Assembly (NCBI GenBank): GCA_946481275.1
Contig: CAMLMV010000028.1
Span: 1-64,000 of the forward strand
Reading direction: 5' to 3'
DNA length: 64,000 nucleotides
From: an uncultured Massilia sp.
GTDB taxonomy: Bacteria > Pseudomonadota > Gammaproteobacteria > Burkholderiales > Burkholderiaceae
The translations under genes and the position numbers were made by a program. This document shows positions 53,781-63,185 of this stretch, one piece after another (the first letter of the stretch is position 1; the number at the start of each line of letters is the position of its first letter). The notes beneath the pieces are model-generated. The model saw only the letters and a program-made list of their open reading frames with translations, made no database searches and had not been told where the DNA came from.

Positions 53781-53798
53781 ATTGGAAACGTTACCAAT
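53781..53798. promoter_or_regulatory. LacI/GalR-type operator downstream of the GH30 promoter
   Basis: ATTGGAAACGTTACCAAT is palindromic at 7 of 9 pairs and centred on AACGTT, the usual core of LacI-family sites. It lies just after the -10 box, where a repressor would block RNA polymerase. Confidence 0.65.
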
Positions 53799-53810
53799 CG
53801 AAGCCGGACG

Positions 53811-53840
53811 ACTATACCACTCGTCGTTTCACGATGTCAA
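53811..53840 (-). promoter_or_regulatory. Strong sigma70 promoter of the second GH30 gene
   Basis: Minus strand TTGACA (53840-53835), an 18-bp spacer and TATAGT (53816-53811): a near-consensus promoter placed ~64 bp before ATG 53747. Confidence 0.75.
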
Positions 53841-53849
53841 AAGACTGTC

Positions 53850-54197
53850 TTACAGGATCTCCTGCACCAGCCCGGACGGCCGGCACAGCCGCACGCCCTT
53901 CGGCGTCACGACGAACGGGCGGTTGATGAGGATCGGATGCGCGACCATGGCGTCCAGCAACGCGTCGTCGGTCGTGGCCGGGTCGTCCAGGCCCAGTTCC
54001 GTGAACAGCGCTTCCTTGCTGCGCACGGCATCGCGCACGCTCAAACCCGCGCGGGCGATCAAGTCCTTCAGCTCGTCCTGCGTCGGCGGCTGCGCGAGAT
54101 AGTCGACCACGCGGGGTTCGACGCCCGTCGCGCGGATCGTCTCCAGGGTCGTGCGCGACGTGCCGCAGCGGGTATTGTGAAAAATCGTGATGTCCAT
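53850..54197 (-). CDS. arsC: Arsenate reductase, glutaredoxin-dependent type
   Basis: 115 aa. The N-terminal catalytic Cys11 sits in HNTRCGTSR, and the anion-binding Arg is in ILINRPFVV near the C-terminus. It reduces arsenate to arsenite using glutathione and glutaredoxin. No arsB, acr3 or arsR is adjacent, so it is either a stand-alone copy or a YffB/Spx-like relative. Confidence 0.9.
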   Translation of the reverse strand: MDITIFHNTRCGTSRTTLETIRATGVEPRVVDYLAQPPTQDELKDLIARAGLSVRDAVRSKEALFTELGLDDPATTDDALLDAMVAHPILINRPFVVTPKGVRLCRPSGLVQEIL

Positions 54198-54264
54198 CTT
54201 GAAAATCCTTGTTTGAGAGGCAAGGATGATACCGACGCGGCCGCAACGCTTCCAGTTTTTTCGC

Positions 54265-54291
54265 TTGTTCCCCTTCTGGCAGCGCTATAAA
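54265..54291 (+). promoter_or_regulatory. Possible promoter of the acyltransferase gene
   Basis: TTGTTC, a short 15-bp spacer and TATAAA lie 66 bp before ATG 54358. This favours that ATG over an open upstream extension to 54226. Confidence 0.4.
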
Positions 54292-54357
54292 ATGCCCGGC
54301 TTGCTTGCCGACGCGCAATCGAAGTTGCATCGCGATGGCCTGCCGTATGGAGAGAAC

Positions 54358-54990
54358 ATGGACGACTACCTGATGCGCCCCGACGCGCTGCCGACCTGGG
54401 GCCAGCGCACCGCGCTGCGCGTGCTGAACGCGTTCGGCTGGAATATCCGTTTCAGGCCGCTGCCGGGGCCGCACGGCATCGCCGTCGTGTACCCGCATAC
54501 GTCGAACTGGGATTTTCCCATCGGCCTCGTGGCCAAGTGGGCGGTCGGCGTACAGTTCCGCTGGCTCGCGAAGGATTCGCTGTTCCGCGGCCCGATGGGC
54601 GCCATCATGCGCTACTGGGGCGGCGTGGCAGTCGACCGCAGCGCCCCCCAGGGCGCCATCCTGCGCCTCGCGCAGACGATGCATGCGGCGGACTCGTTCT
54701 GGCTCGCCATCACGCCGGAAGGCACGCGCAGCTACCGCCCGCACTGGAAGAGCGGCTTCTACCGCATCGCACTGGCGGCCCGCGTGCCCGTCCTGCTCAT
54801 CTCGTTCGACTACGGCAGGAAGGTCATCGACGTCACGCGCTCGCTGACGTTGACGGGCGACGAAGCGGCCGACATGGCCGCCATCGCGCAGGCGTACGAC
54901 GGCGTGCGCGCGCTGTACCCGGAGAAGGCGGCGCCAGTCCGCCTGGCCGAACCGGGATCGCCTTCAGACGACACCCGCAAGCAGGCATAA
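54358..54990 (+). CDS. Lysophospholipid/1-acylglycerol-phosphate acyltransferase family protein
   Basis: 210 aa from ATG 54358 with GGAGAG just upstream. The HX4D acyltransferase motif is HTSNWD at 47-52, and the glycerol-phosphate-binding TPEGTRS block lies ~80 residues later. There is one weak hydrophobic stretch, so it is probably membrane-associated. It acylates a lysophospholipid or similar acceptor. Its 3' end overlaps the convergent hupE gene. Confidence 0.87.
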   Translation: MDDYLMRPDALPTWGQRTALRVLNAFGWNIRFRPLPGPHGIAVVYPHTSNWDFPIGLVAKWAVGVQFRWLAKDSLFRGPMGAIMRYWGGVAVDRSAPQGAILRLAQTMHAADSFWLAITPEGTRSYRPHWKSGFYRIALAARVPVLLISFDYGRKVIDVTRSLTLTGDEAADMAAIAQAYDGVRALYPEKAAPVRLAEPGSPSDDTRKQA

Positions 54991-55566
54991 GCCGGCAGCA
55001 CCGATCGCGGCGCCGGCCATGCGGCGCACCCGTTCCCCCGGCAACGCTCCAGCCAGCATCACCAGGGCGCTCGCGGCGAGGAAGCCGGCGCCGCTCGCCA
55101 TTCCCGCCAGTTCCTGCCCATGCGCCAGGCCATGCAGGAACGCGCATCCACCCACGACGGCGATCGCCACCTGCGGCGGCAGGCCGGCCGCGCACGCGAC
55201 GAGTGCGCCCAACAGCAGCACGGTCGCCGCGATCGACGTCTCCAGCGCGGGCAGCACGAGGCCCGCGCCGGCGCAGGCCGCGCCGAGCGCCATCATCACG
55301 AGGAACGCGGGCGGCAGCACGGCGCCGTGACGCTGCTGGCGGCTCCACAGGCCGACGGCCAGCAGCGCGAACAGGTGATCCAGCCCCGTCAGCGGATGCA
55401 GCAGGCCGGCCGTGAAACCGCCGTCGGGATGGCCCGGATGCGCGGCAGCCGGCAGCGCGACGGCGAGGGTCGCAAGCGCGGCGACCGCACCGCCCAGGCG
55501 CATGCTTGGACGCGGGGACGGACCCTCATGGCGCACGCGGATCGTCGTGTTGTCATTCCATTTCAT
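54964..55566 (-). CDS. hupE: HupE/UreJ-family nickel transporter, last gene of the urease operon
   Basis: 200 aa from ATG 55566 (AAAGGG upstream); the ATG at 55503 starts nearer the signal peptide. A leader (LATLAVALPAAAHPGHPDGG) and about six helices follow, with the family signature HPLTGLDHLFALLAVGLW and the His-containing FLHGLAHGQEL. It probably brings Ni2+ across the inner membrane for urease. It starts 11 bp after ureG. Confidence 0.9.
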   Translation of the reverse strand: MKWNDNTTIRVRHEGPSPRPSMRLGGAVAALATLAVALPAAAHPGHPDGGFTAGLLHPLTGLDHLFALLAVGLWSRQQRHGAVLPPAFLVMMALGAACAGAGLVLPALETSIAATVLLLGALVACAAGLPPQVAIAVVGGCAFLHGLAHGQELAGMASGAGFLAASALVMLAGALPGERVRRMAGAAIGAAGLCLLAGVV

Positions 55567-55577
55567 GGCATTCCCTT

Positions 55578-56189
55578 TCACTGGTCGAGTAATCCCTGCT
55601 CGCGGATGAAGCAAACGATGGCATCGACGCCCTCGCCCGTCCGCAGATTCGTGAACACGAACGGCCGCGCGCCGCGCTGGCGCTGCGCGTCGCGGGCCAT
55701 GACCTCCAGGTCGGCGCCCACGTGCGGCGCGAGGTCCGTCTTGTTGATGATGAGGAGGTCGGACCGCGTGATGCCCGGCCCGCCCTTGCGCGGGATTTTC
55801 TCGCCGCCCGCCACGTCGATGACGTACAGCGTGAGGTCCGACAGTTCCGGGCTGAACGTGGCCGCGAGGTTGTCGCCGCCGGATTCGACCAGCACGAGCT
55901 CCAGCGCCGGGAAGTCGGCCTGCAGCCGCGCGATGGCTTCCAGGTTGATCGACGCGTCCTCGCGGATCGCCGTGTGCGGGCACCCGCCCGTCTCCACGCC
56001 CATCAGGCGCTCGGGCGGCAACGCGTTCGCGCGCAGCAGGATCTCCATGTCTTCGCGCGTGTAGATGTCGTTGGTGATCACGGCCATGTCGTAGCGCTCG
56101 CGCATGCGCCGGCACAGCATCTCGCACAGGGCCGTCTTGCCGGAACCGACCGGGCCGCCGATGCCGACCCGCAAGGGATTCGATGTCAT
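55578..56189 (-). CDS. ureG: Urease accessory GTPase UreG
   Basis: 203 aa from ATG 56189. P-loop GGPVGSGKT at 11-19, the metal-binding [13 protein letters not shown] with its [36 protein letters not shown] and the NKTDLAP G4 motif. It powers GTP-dependent nickel delivery to the urease active site with UreD, UreE and UreF. Confidence 0.96.
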   Translation of the reverse strand: MTSNPLRVGIGGPVGSGKTALCEMLCRRMRERYDMAVITNDIYTREDMEILLRANALPPERLMGVETGGCPHTAIREDASINLEAIARLQADFPALELVLVESGGDNLAATFSPELSDLTLYVIDVAGGEKIPRKGGPGITRSDLLIINKTDLAPHVGADLEVMARDAQRQRGARPFVFTNLRTGEGVDAIVCFIREQGLLDQ

Positions 56190-56202
56190 GGTTTGTCCTC
56201 CT

Positions 56203-56868
56203 TCAGGAACGGTACAGGCGCCCATGCTGCACCTCGTGCCGCATCGACAGCATGGACAGGCCGGGCGACCAGTTCGACAGGTCCGCATCCGCCAGGGTGC
56301 GCGCCGCGGCGGCCGCGCGTTCGAGCCCAGGCCGCAGCGACAGCAGCAGCCGCTGCCCCGCCACCTGCCCCAGCGGCACCGACTTCACGCACACGAGCAC
56401 CTGGTTCTCGGCCCACGCGAACAGCATCGCCAGCAGCGCCTCCTCGTGCGGGATGTCGAGTGCGTCGACGGCGCACGCGTACGCTGCCGGCAGCGTCGCC
56501 TCGCCGCCCAGCAGGCCGGTGTCGGCCACGCCCAGTTCCGCGATCAGCCGCGTGAGCGAATAGCCCATCTGGACGGTCTCCGCGCGCAGCTCGGCCGTGT
56601 CGCGCGACGCGAGGAAGCACGCGCTCCACCCCGCAAGGGCTGCGGCGTCGCGCGCCGCGAACGCGTTCATCAGGCGCCACAGCAGCGGCGCGTCCCAGCG
56701 CGCCAGCACCTCGTCGAGATAGCGCACGAGCCACGCGTGCGCGCTCGCCGCGTCGTGCACGCGGCCCTCCTCGATGGCCGTCTCCAGGCCCTGCGAATAG
56801 CTGTAGCCGCCGATCGGCAAGGCCGGACTCGCGAACTGCAGCAGGTGCAGCAGGCTCGCCGCGTTCAT
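56203..56868 (-). CDS. ureF: Urease accessory protein UreF
   Basis: 221 aa from ATG 56868, overlapping the ureE stop (ATGA). All-helical Ure[25 protein letters not shown] is the family start, and the body ends in [15 protein letters not shown]. It bridges UreD and UreG in the nickel-loading complex. Confidence 0.95.
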   Translation of the reverse strand: MNAASLLHLLQFASPALPIGGYSYSQGLETAIEEGRVHDAASAHAWLVRYLDEVLARWDAPLLWRLMNAFAARDAAALAGWSACFLASRDTAELRAETVQMGYSLTRLIAELGVADTGLLGGEATLPAAYACAVDALDIPHEEALLAMLFAWAENQVLVCVKSVPLGQVAGQRLLLSLRPGLERAAAAARTLADADLSNWSPGLSMLSMRHEVQHGRLYRS

Positions 56869-57359
56869 ACGTCCGCCGGGCGGTGGATCTTCTGGCGCAC
56901 GGGCACGGGCGCCAGCAGGCCGTGGCCGTGGTGGTGGCCGCCCGCATATGCGCCCGCTTCGGGCTCGAACTTCGCCAGCTCTTCTTCGACCTGCGCGCCG
57001 AGTCCGACCACCATGTCCTTCAGCACCGGGTCGACGCGGATGCGCAGCCAGCCCGCGCCCACCTGCGCCTGCGTATGGCGGTTCCCGAGGTGGAAGGCGC
57101 AGCGCGCCAGCAGCGTCGCGTCCGCGCAGCGCACGAGATAGGTCGGCTCCGGTGCGGCGACGACCCGCACGACACGCCCGTCGTCTCCCGTCAGCAGGTC
57201 GCCGTCGCGCAGCACGGTGCCGCGCGCGAGGAACAGCGCGACTTCTTCGCCGGACTCGAGCCGCGCGCGCTGGCGGCAGCGTTCGCGCTGGTCGTACGGC
57301 AGCACGAGCCGGTCGTGGACGGCGTCCGCCCCGGCGACCCTGGTATGCAGTGACATCAT
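56865..57359 (-). CDS. ureE: Urease accessory nickel metallochaperone UreE
   Basis: 164 aa. The N-terminal peptide-binding domain is followed by CAFHLGNRHTQAQVG, which holds the conserved metal His. The C-terminal tail is His-rich (GGHHHGHG). It hands Ni2+ to UreG. Confidence 0.95.
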   Translation of the reverse strand: MMSLHTRVAGADAVHDRLVLPYDQRERCRQRARLESGEEVALFLARGTVLRDGDLLTGDDGRVVRVVAAPEPTYLVRCADATLLARCAFHLGNRHTQAQVGAGWLRIRVDPVLKDMVVGLGAQVEEELAKFEPEAGAYAGGHHHGHGLLAPVPVRQKIHRPADV

Positions 57360-57374
57360 GGTGGCTCCCGATAA

Positions 57375-59075
<1,701 letters not shown>

Positions 59076-59381
59076 TCAGACGCCTCCGCCCACGCGGCCC
59101 TGGAAGCCATGCACGATGCGCGCGCCGCCCAGGTCGACCAGTTCGACGGTGCGCCGCTGGCCCGGCTCGAAGCGCACGGCGGTGCCGGCCGCGATGTTCA
59201 GGCGCATCCCGCGGGCCGCGTCGCGGTCGAACTGCAGCGCATCGTTCGCTTCGTGGAAGTGGTAATGCGAGCCGACCTGCACCGGGCGGTCGCCCGCGTT
59301 CGCGACGACGAGCGTCACCGTGCGGCGGCCCGCGTTGAGCGGGATGTCGCCATCCTCGAGGAAGTATTCGCCGGGGATCAT
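59076..59381 (-). CDS. ureB: Urease beta subunit
   Basis: 101 aa from ATG 59381, overlapping the GNAT stop by 4 bp. Family start [18 protein letters not shown] and the block [18 protein letters not shown] are unmistakable. Confidence 0.96.
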   Translation of the reverse strand: MIPGEYFLEDGDIPLNAGRRTVTLVVANAGDRPVQVGSHYHFHEANDALQFDRDAARGMRLNIAAGTAVRFEPGQRRTVELVDLGGARIVHGFQGRVGGGV

Positions 59382-59848
59382 GCGGCCTCCGGCATCAGCA
59401 GGGTTTTGGCGTAGACCACGTGCGCGCCCGCCGGACCGTCCACACGCGCGTAACCGAGATCGTGGATCAGTGCTTCCGCGCCGGACCCCGGCTCCGCAGC
59501 CAGGCGCAGCGCGTCGCGTCCCAGCGCCCGCGCCTCGGCTTCGGCGGCGCGCAGCAGGACACCGCCGATGCCCCGTCGACGCGCGCGGCTGTGCACCATC
59601 AGCGCCTGCACGTCGGCGCGGCGGCGGCCGTCGGTGCGCTGGCACAGGTCCAGCTGCACGGTGCCGATCAGCGTGCCGTCGTGCGACCCTGCCAGCAGCC
59701 GGCACGTGCCGGCGGCAACGGCCATGCGCACGTCCTGCCAGTAGCACAGGGCCTGGCGGCGTTCCAGGTCGAGCGCGTCCATCAGCAGGTCGGCCAGCTG
59801 GCCGCGCAGCACGTCGCAGGCCTGGGCATCGAGCAGGAGAATTTTCAT
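59378..59848 (-). CDS. GNAT-family N-acetyltransferase inside the urease operon
   Basis: 156 aa. The acetyl-CoA-binding loop is [19 protein letters not shown], with VQALMVHS before it and [20 protein letters not shown] at the end. It sits between ureA (7 bp) and ureB (4-bp overlap), so it is certainly co-transcribed. The substrate is unknown. It is not a canonical urease accessory factor; it may act on a nitrogenous small molecule or on a protein. Confidence 0.88.
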   Translation of the reverse strand: MKILLLDAQACDVLRGQLADLLMDALDLERRQALCYWQDVRMAVAAGTCRLLAGSHDGTLIGTVQLDLCQRTDGRRRADVQALMVHSRARRRGIGGVLLRAAEAEARALGRDALRLAAEPGSGAEALIHDLGYARVDGPAGAHVVYAKTLLMPEAA

Positions 59849-59855
59849 CGGGGGC

Positions 59856-60158
59856 TCACGGGATCGGGTTGTGGACGGTGACGAGCTTGCTGCCGTCCGG
59901 GAAAGTGGCTTCGACCTGGATGTCCGGGATCATCTCCGGTACGCCGTCCATCACGTCGGCGCGCGCCAGGATCATGGTGCCCGCGCTCATCAGCTCGGCC
60001 ACGCTGCGGCCGTCGCGGGCGCCTTCCATGATCGCGGCCGTGATCAGCGCGACGGCCTCCGGATAGTTCAGCTTCAGGCCGCGTGCGCGGCGGCGTTCGG
60101 CCAGCAGCGCCGCCGTGAAGATCAGCAGCTTGTCTTTTTCGCGTGGGGTCAGGTCCAT
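59856..60158 (-). CDS. ureA: Urease gamma subunit
   Basis: 100 aa: [41 protein letters not shown] and the end [14 protein letters not shown] are the family blocks. Confidence 0.97.
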   Translation of the reverse strand: MDLTPREKDKLLIFTAALLAERRRARGLKLNYPEAVALITAAIMEGARDGRSVAELMSAGTMILARADVMDGVPEMIPDIQVEATFPDGSKLVTVHNPIP

Positions 60159-60179
60159 GGCTTCCCGCTTGTATGTCGT

Positions 60180-61004
60180 TTATGTGTTCCAGATCCGCGG
60201 CGGTGCGGCCGGCCGGTCCAGCAAATGCGGCCGCAGCGCGGCCCACGCGCCCGTCAACGCCGCGCGCGCCTGTTCGCCGTCGTCGCCGAGGAAGCGTGCC
60301 ACGAACACGTGCTTCACCTGGCTGACGGCGAGGCCGGGGTCGATTGCGCGCACCGCATCCTGCAGGCCCGCGGGCACGGGTTTGCCGACCGCGACGAGCG
60401 TCGCGCACACGCTGTGGCCGTCCATGCCCAGCGGGCTCGCGAGCAGCGCCGGCGTGGCGCCGCCCTGCTCCCACCACACGGGCCGGCCGTCGATACGGAT
60501 GCGCGTACGCTGCCCAACCTGGCCGCGCGTAAAACGTTCGCCGGAGGCGCGGCGGCCGAAGCACAGCACCTCGCTGCCGATGTACACGGCGCCCGGGGCC
60601 AGGTCGACGTCGTGCGCGAGCATCACGTCGGCGGCGTCGTAGACGATGGTTTCCTGCGGCAGCCATTCGATCGCGGCGCCGGGGCCGGCCGCCAGGCGCA
60701 CGTCCTGGCGCGACGTGCGGCCGTTGGCGCGATACCACTTGGCCGCGCCCGGCGACGTGGCCAGCACGTGGCAGCCGGCCGGCACGTCGAGCGCGATGTC
60801 GAGGCTGTCGCCGCCGACGATGCCGCCGGGCGGATGCACGACGATCACGTGGCAGGTCTCCGGCCCTTCCGGATACAGCGCTTTCTGCACGCGCAGCGGC
60901 CCGCGGTGCTCGCGCCGGACGAGGCGCGTGCAGCCGCCGTCGCGCGCGAAGCCGAGGCGCAGGGTCGCGTGCCAGGAAGCGGAGGTCGGGTGGTCGAAGG
61001 GCAT
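60180..61004 (-). CDS. ureD: Urease accessory protein UreD
   Basis: 274 aa from ATG 61004; an ATG at 61028 would add eight residues. Blocks: SWHATLRLGFARDG, HPPGGIVGGDSLDI, SPGAAKWYRANGR, WLPQETIVYDAADV and the FVARFLGDDGEQAR end. It is the scaffold that holds apo-urease for UreF/UreG. First gene of the operon. Confidence 0.94.
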   Translation of the reverse strand: MPFDHPTSASWHATLRLGFARDGGCTRLVRREHRGPLRVQKALYPEGPETCHVIVVHPPGGIVGGDSLDIALDVPAGCHVLATSPGAAKWYRANGRTSRQDVRLAAGPGAAIEWLPQETIVYDAADVMLAHDVDLAPGAVYIGSEVLCFGRRASGERFTRGQVGQRTRIRIDGRPVWWEQGGATPALLASPLGMDGHSVCATLVAVGKPVPAGLQDAVRAIDPGLAVSQVKHVFVARFLGDDGEQARAALTGAWAALRPHLLDRPAAPPRIWNT

Positions 61005-61133
61005 ACCCGATGAGTTAGCACGATGCATGCCACTCGCGGGACAGGGGAATGCGTGGACGCGGCGCACCAGCGCGGCACCGGCGGCACCGGAACGGTGCAG
61101 GCGCATGCCCAGATCAGGTGATCAATATAATTT

Positions 61134-61162
61134 CGGCAACGTCAAAGGTGAAGCCGACAGAG
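61134..61162 (-). promoter_or_regulatory. Predicted promoter of the urease operon
   Basis: Minus strand TTCACC (61162-61157), a 17-bp spacer and TATATT (61139-61134), ~130 bp before the ureD ATG. Moderate match only. An adjacent near-palindrome GATCACCTGATC (61121-61132) could be an operator. Confidence 0.4.
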
Positions 61163-61213
61163 CGGGCCGCGCTTGGCGGCCAGGGAGGGAAACCGGAGAG
61201 TGTCCGCGAGCCC

Positions 61214-61234
61214 GACCGGTGACGAACACCGGTC
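61214..61234. repeat. Perfect 8-bp inverted repeat between ureD and the 63-aa gene
   Basis: GACCGGTG and CACCGGTC flank a 5-nt loop. It lies downstream of the 63-aa minus-strand gene and upstream of the urease promoter, so it may be a terminator without a T-tract or a structured leader. Confidence 0.45.
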
Positions 61235-61261
61235 AAGCAGGCGAACCGGGACCGCGCAGGA

Positions 61262-61453
61262 TCAGCGGCGGCGGCGCAGCGGGCGGGCGATGCGGACCGG
61301 GCGCAGCGCGCGCTCGCGGTCGGCGGCGCGCTTGTAGGCGGCCAGTTCGAACGTCAGCGCGAGGGCGATGCCGGCCGGGACGGCGGCGGCGAAGCCGAGG
61401 GCGAGCAAGGCGACGGTTGACAACAGAATAACGATAGTACTTGGGCGCGGCAT
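61262..61453 (-). CDS. Small membrane protein
   Basis: 63 aa from ATG 61453 with AAGGTGGA 5 nt upstream. One long hydrophobic region (TIVILLSTVALLALGFAAAVPAG) that could form two short helices, then a very basic tail (RPVRIARPLRRRR). Not recognised. Confidence 0.6.
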   Translation of the reverse strand: MPRPSTIVILLSTVALLALGFAAAVPAGIALALTFELAAYKRAADRERALRPVRIARPLRRRR

Positions 61454-61514
61454 GATATCCACCTTTACTTTAAAACCGTGGTTCCATCCTGCCACAGCTG
61501 GGATTTGCTTGCAA

Positions 61515-63185
61515 TCACGTACCGTGCCGTGCGAGGGCATCCCAGGCGTTTGCTGTACTTAAAAAGAGACGTCCGCTGAGCTCACTCAACAAAGTCGACG
61601 CGCGCAGGCGGTCCAGCACCGGTCCCTTGACCTCGGCCAGGTGCAGGCGGATGTCGCGCCGCGCCAGGGCGCGATTCAATTCCAGCAACCCGAACAGCGC
61701 CGAACTGTCGATCGCGTTCACGGCCGACAGCACGAGCACGAGGTGGCGCGCCTCGCGGTGCGCGGCCAGCTCTTCCTCGATGCGCTCGCCGACCGCTTCG
61801 ATATTCCCGAAGAACAGGCCCGCGTCCACGCGCAGCAGCAGCACGTTCGGGTCCGTCTCGGCCGAGTAACGGTCGATGTTGCGGAAGTGCTCGGTGTGCG
61901 GAATCCGGCCCAGTACCGCGATGTGGGGACGGCTCTCGCGCCAGATCATCGTCCCCAGCGACAGCAGCAGGCCCAGCACGACCCCCGCCTCCACCCCGAG
62001 CAGCAGGACGCCGCCGCTTGTGGCCAGCAGCGCGAGCGCGTCCGCGCGGTCGTAATCCCATGCGGTACGCAACGTCGACCAGTCCAGCAGGCCGAGCACG
62101 GCGACTATGATCGTGGCGGCCAGCACGGGCAGCGGCAGCAGCGCGAGCCAGCCGGTGGGCAGTACGAGCGCGCCGGCCAGCAGCGCCGCCGAGATCACGC
62201 CGGCCAGTTGGGTGCGGGCGCCGGCCGCGAAATTCACGGCGGAGCGCGACAGGCTCCCGGTCACGGGAAAGCCGCCGGACAGCGCGCTGCCGACGTTCGC
62301 CAGGCCCAGGCCCACGAGCTCGCGGTTCGTGTGCAGCTTTTCCATGCGTTTGAGGGCCAGCGTCTGCGCGCCCGACATCGCAATCAGGAAGCTCATGAAG
62401 CCGATCAGCAGCGACGGCTTGAGCAGCGCTTGCCAATGCGCCGGGGACGTCGCCACCGTGACGCCCGGCAGGCCGGCCGGCACGGCGCCGATCACCTGCA
62501 CGCCCATGCGGTCGAGGTGCAGCCCGGCCACGAGCGCGATGCCGCCCAGGACGAGCACCATGGGCGCGAGGCGCGCGGCGACGTCGGCCGCGCCGCATGG
62601 CATGCCGAGCCGGCGCAGCAAGGGCGACAACCAGCGCCGCGCGAACAGCAGCAGCGCGACACTGCCCACGCCCAGCACGGCGCTGGGGACGTGCACGTGC
62701 GGCAGCGACCCGCCCAGCAAGGTGCGCAACTGTCCCAGCGCGATGACGACGGCGGAACCCAGCGTAAAACCGCTCATCACGGGGCGCGAAAAGAAGTTGG
62801 CGAGGTAGCCCACGCGCAGCAGGCCGCACGCGAGCAGCACGACGCCCGACACCAGCGCCAGCTGCGCAGCGAGCATGCCGTACAGCGCGCTGCCGGGCGC
62901 TGCGAGCGGTGCGAGCGCGGACGCCGTCATCAGCGAGATGATCGCCATCGGCCCGACGGATTGCGAGGAACTCGTGCCGAACACGGCGTACAGCAGCGGC
63001 GGCACGATGCTGGCGTACAGGCCCGCGACGGGCGGCAGGCCGGCGACGAGCGCGTACGCCATGCCCTGCGGGATCATCATCATGGCCACGACGATGCCGG
63101 CGCCCACGTCGCCGGCGAGATCGTCGCGCCGGTACGACCGCAGCCAGCCGAGCAGGCGCGGGTTCGTCGATACCGTCGCGCTCAC
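61515..63185 (-). CDS. SulP-family anion transporter with STAS domain
   Basis: 556 aa with GTG start at 63185. About 12-14 helices: VVAMMMIPQGMAYALVAGLPPVAGLYAS is the SulP signature, and GGFPVTGSLSRSAVNFAAGA is the second conserved block. The C-terminal STAS domain (~435-550) has LVLVLSAVNAIDSSALFGLLEL. It transports sulfate, bicarbonate or another anion. The start overlaps the stop of the GGDEF gene (GTGA), an interesting coupling. Confidence 0.92.
   Translation of the reverse strand: MSATVSTNPRLLGWLRSYRRDDLAGDVGAGIVVAMMMIPQGMAYALVAGLPPVAGLYASIVPPLLYAVFGTSSSQSVGPMAIISLMTASALAPLAAPGSALYGMLAAQLALVSGVVLLACGLLRVGYLANFFSRPVMSGFTLGSAVVIALGQLRTLLGGSLPHVHVPSAVLGVGSVALLLFARRWLSPLLRRLGMPCGAADVAARLAPMVLVLGGIALVAGLHLDRMGVQVIGAVPAGLPGVTVATSPAHWQALLKPSLLIGFMSFLIAMSGAQTLALKRMEKLHTNRELVGLGLANVGSALSGGFPVTGSLSRSAVNFAAGARTQLAGVISAALLAGALVLPTGWLALLPLPVLAATIIVAVLGLLDWSTLRTAWDYDRADALALLATSGGVLLLGVEAGVVLGLLLSLGTMIWRESRPHIAVLGRIPHTEHFRNIDRYSAETDPNVLLLRVDAGLFFGNIEAVGERIEEELAAHREARHLVLVLSAVNAIDSSALFGLLELNRALARRDIRLHLAEVKGPVLDRLRASTLLSELSGRLFLSTANAWDALARHGT

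Noticed and set aside
61110..61261. Cobalamin or glycine riboswitch near the urease operon
   Set aside because: Some G-rich pieces looked suggestive but the conserved cores of these families are absent on both strands.
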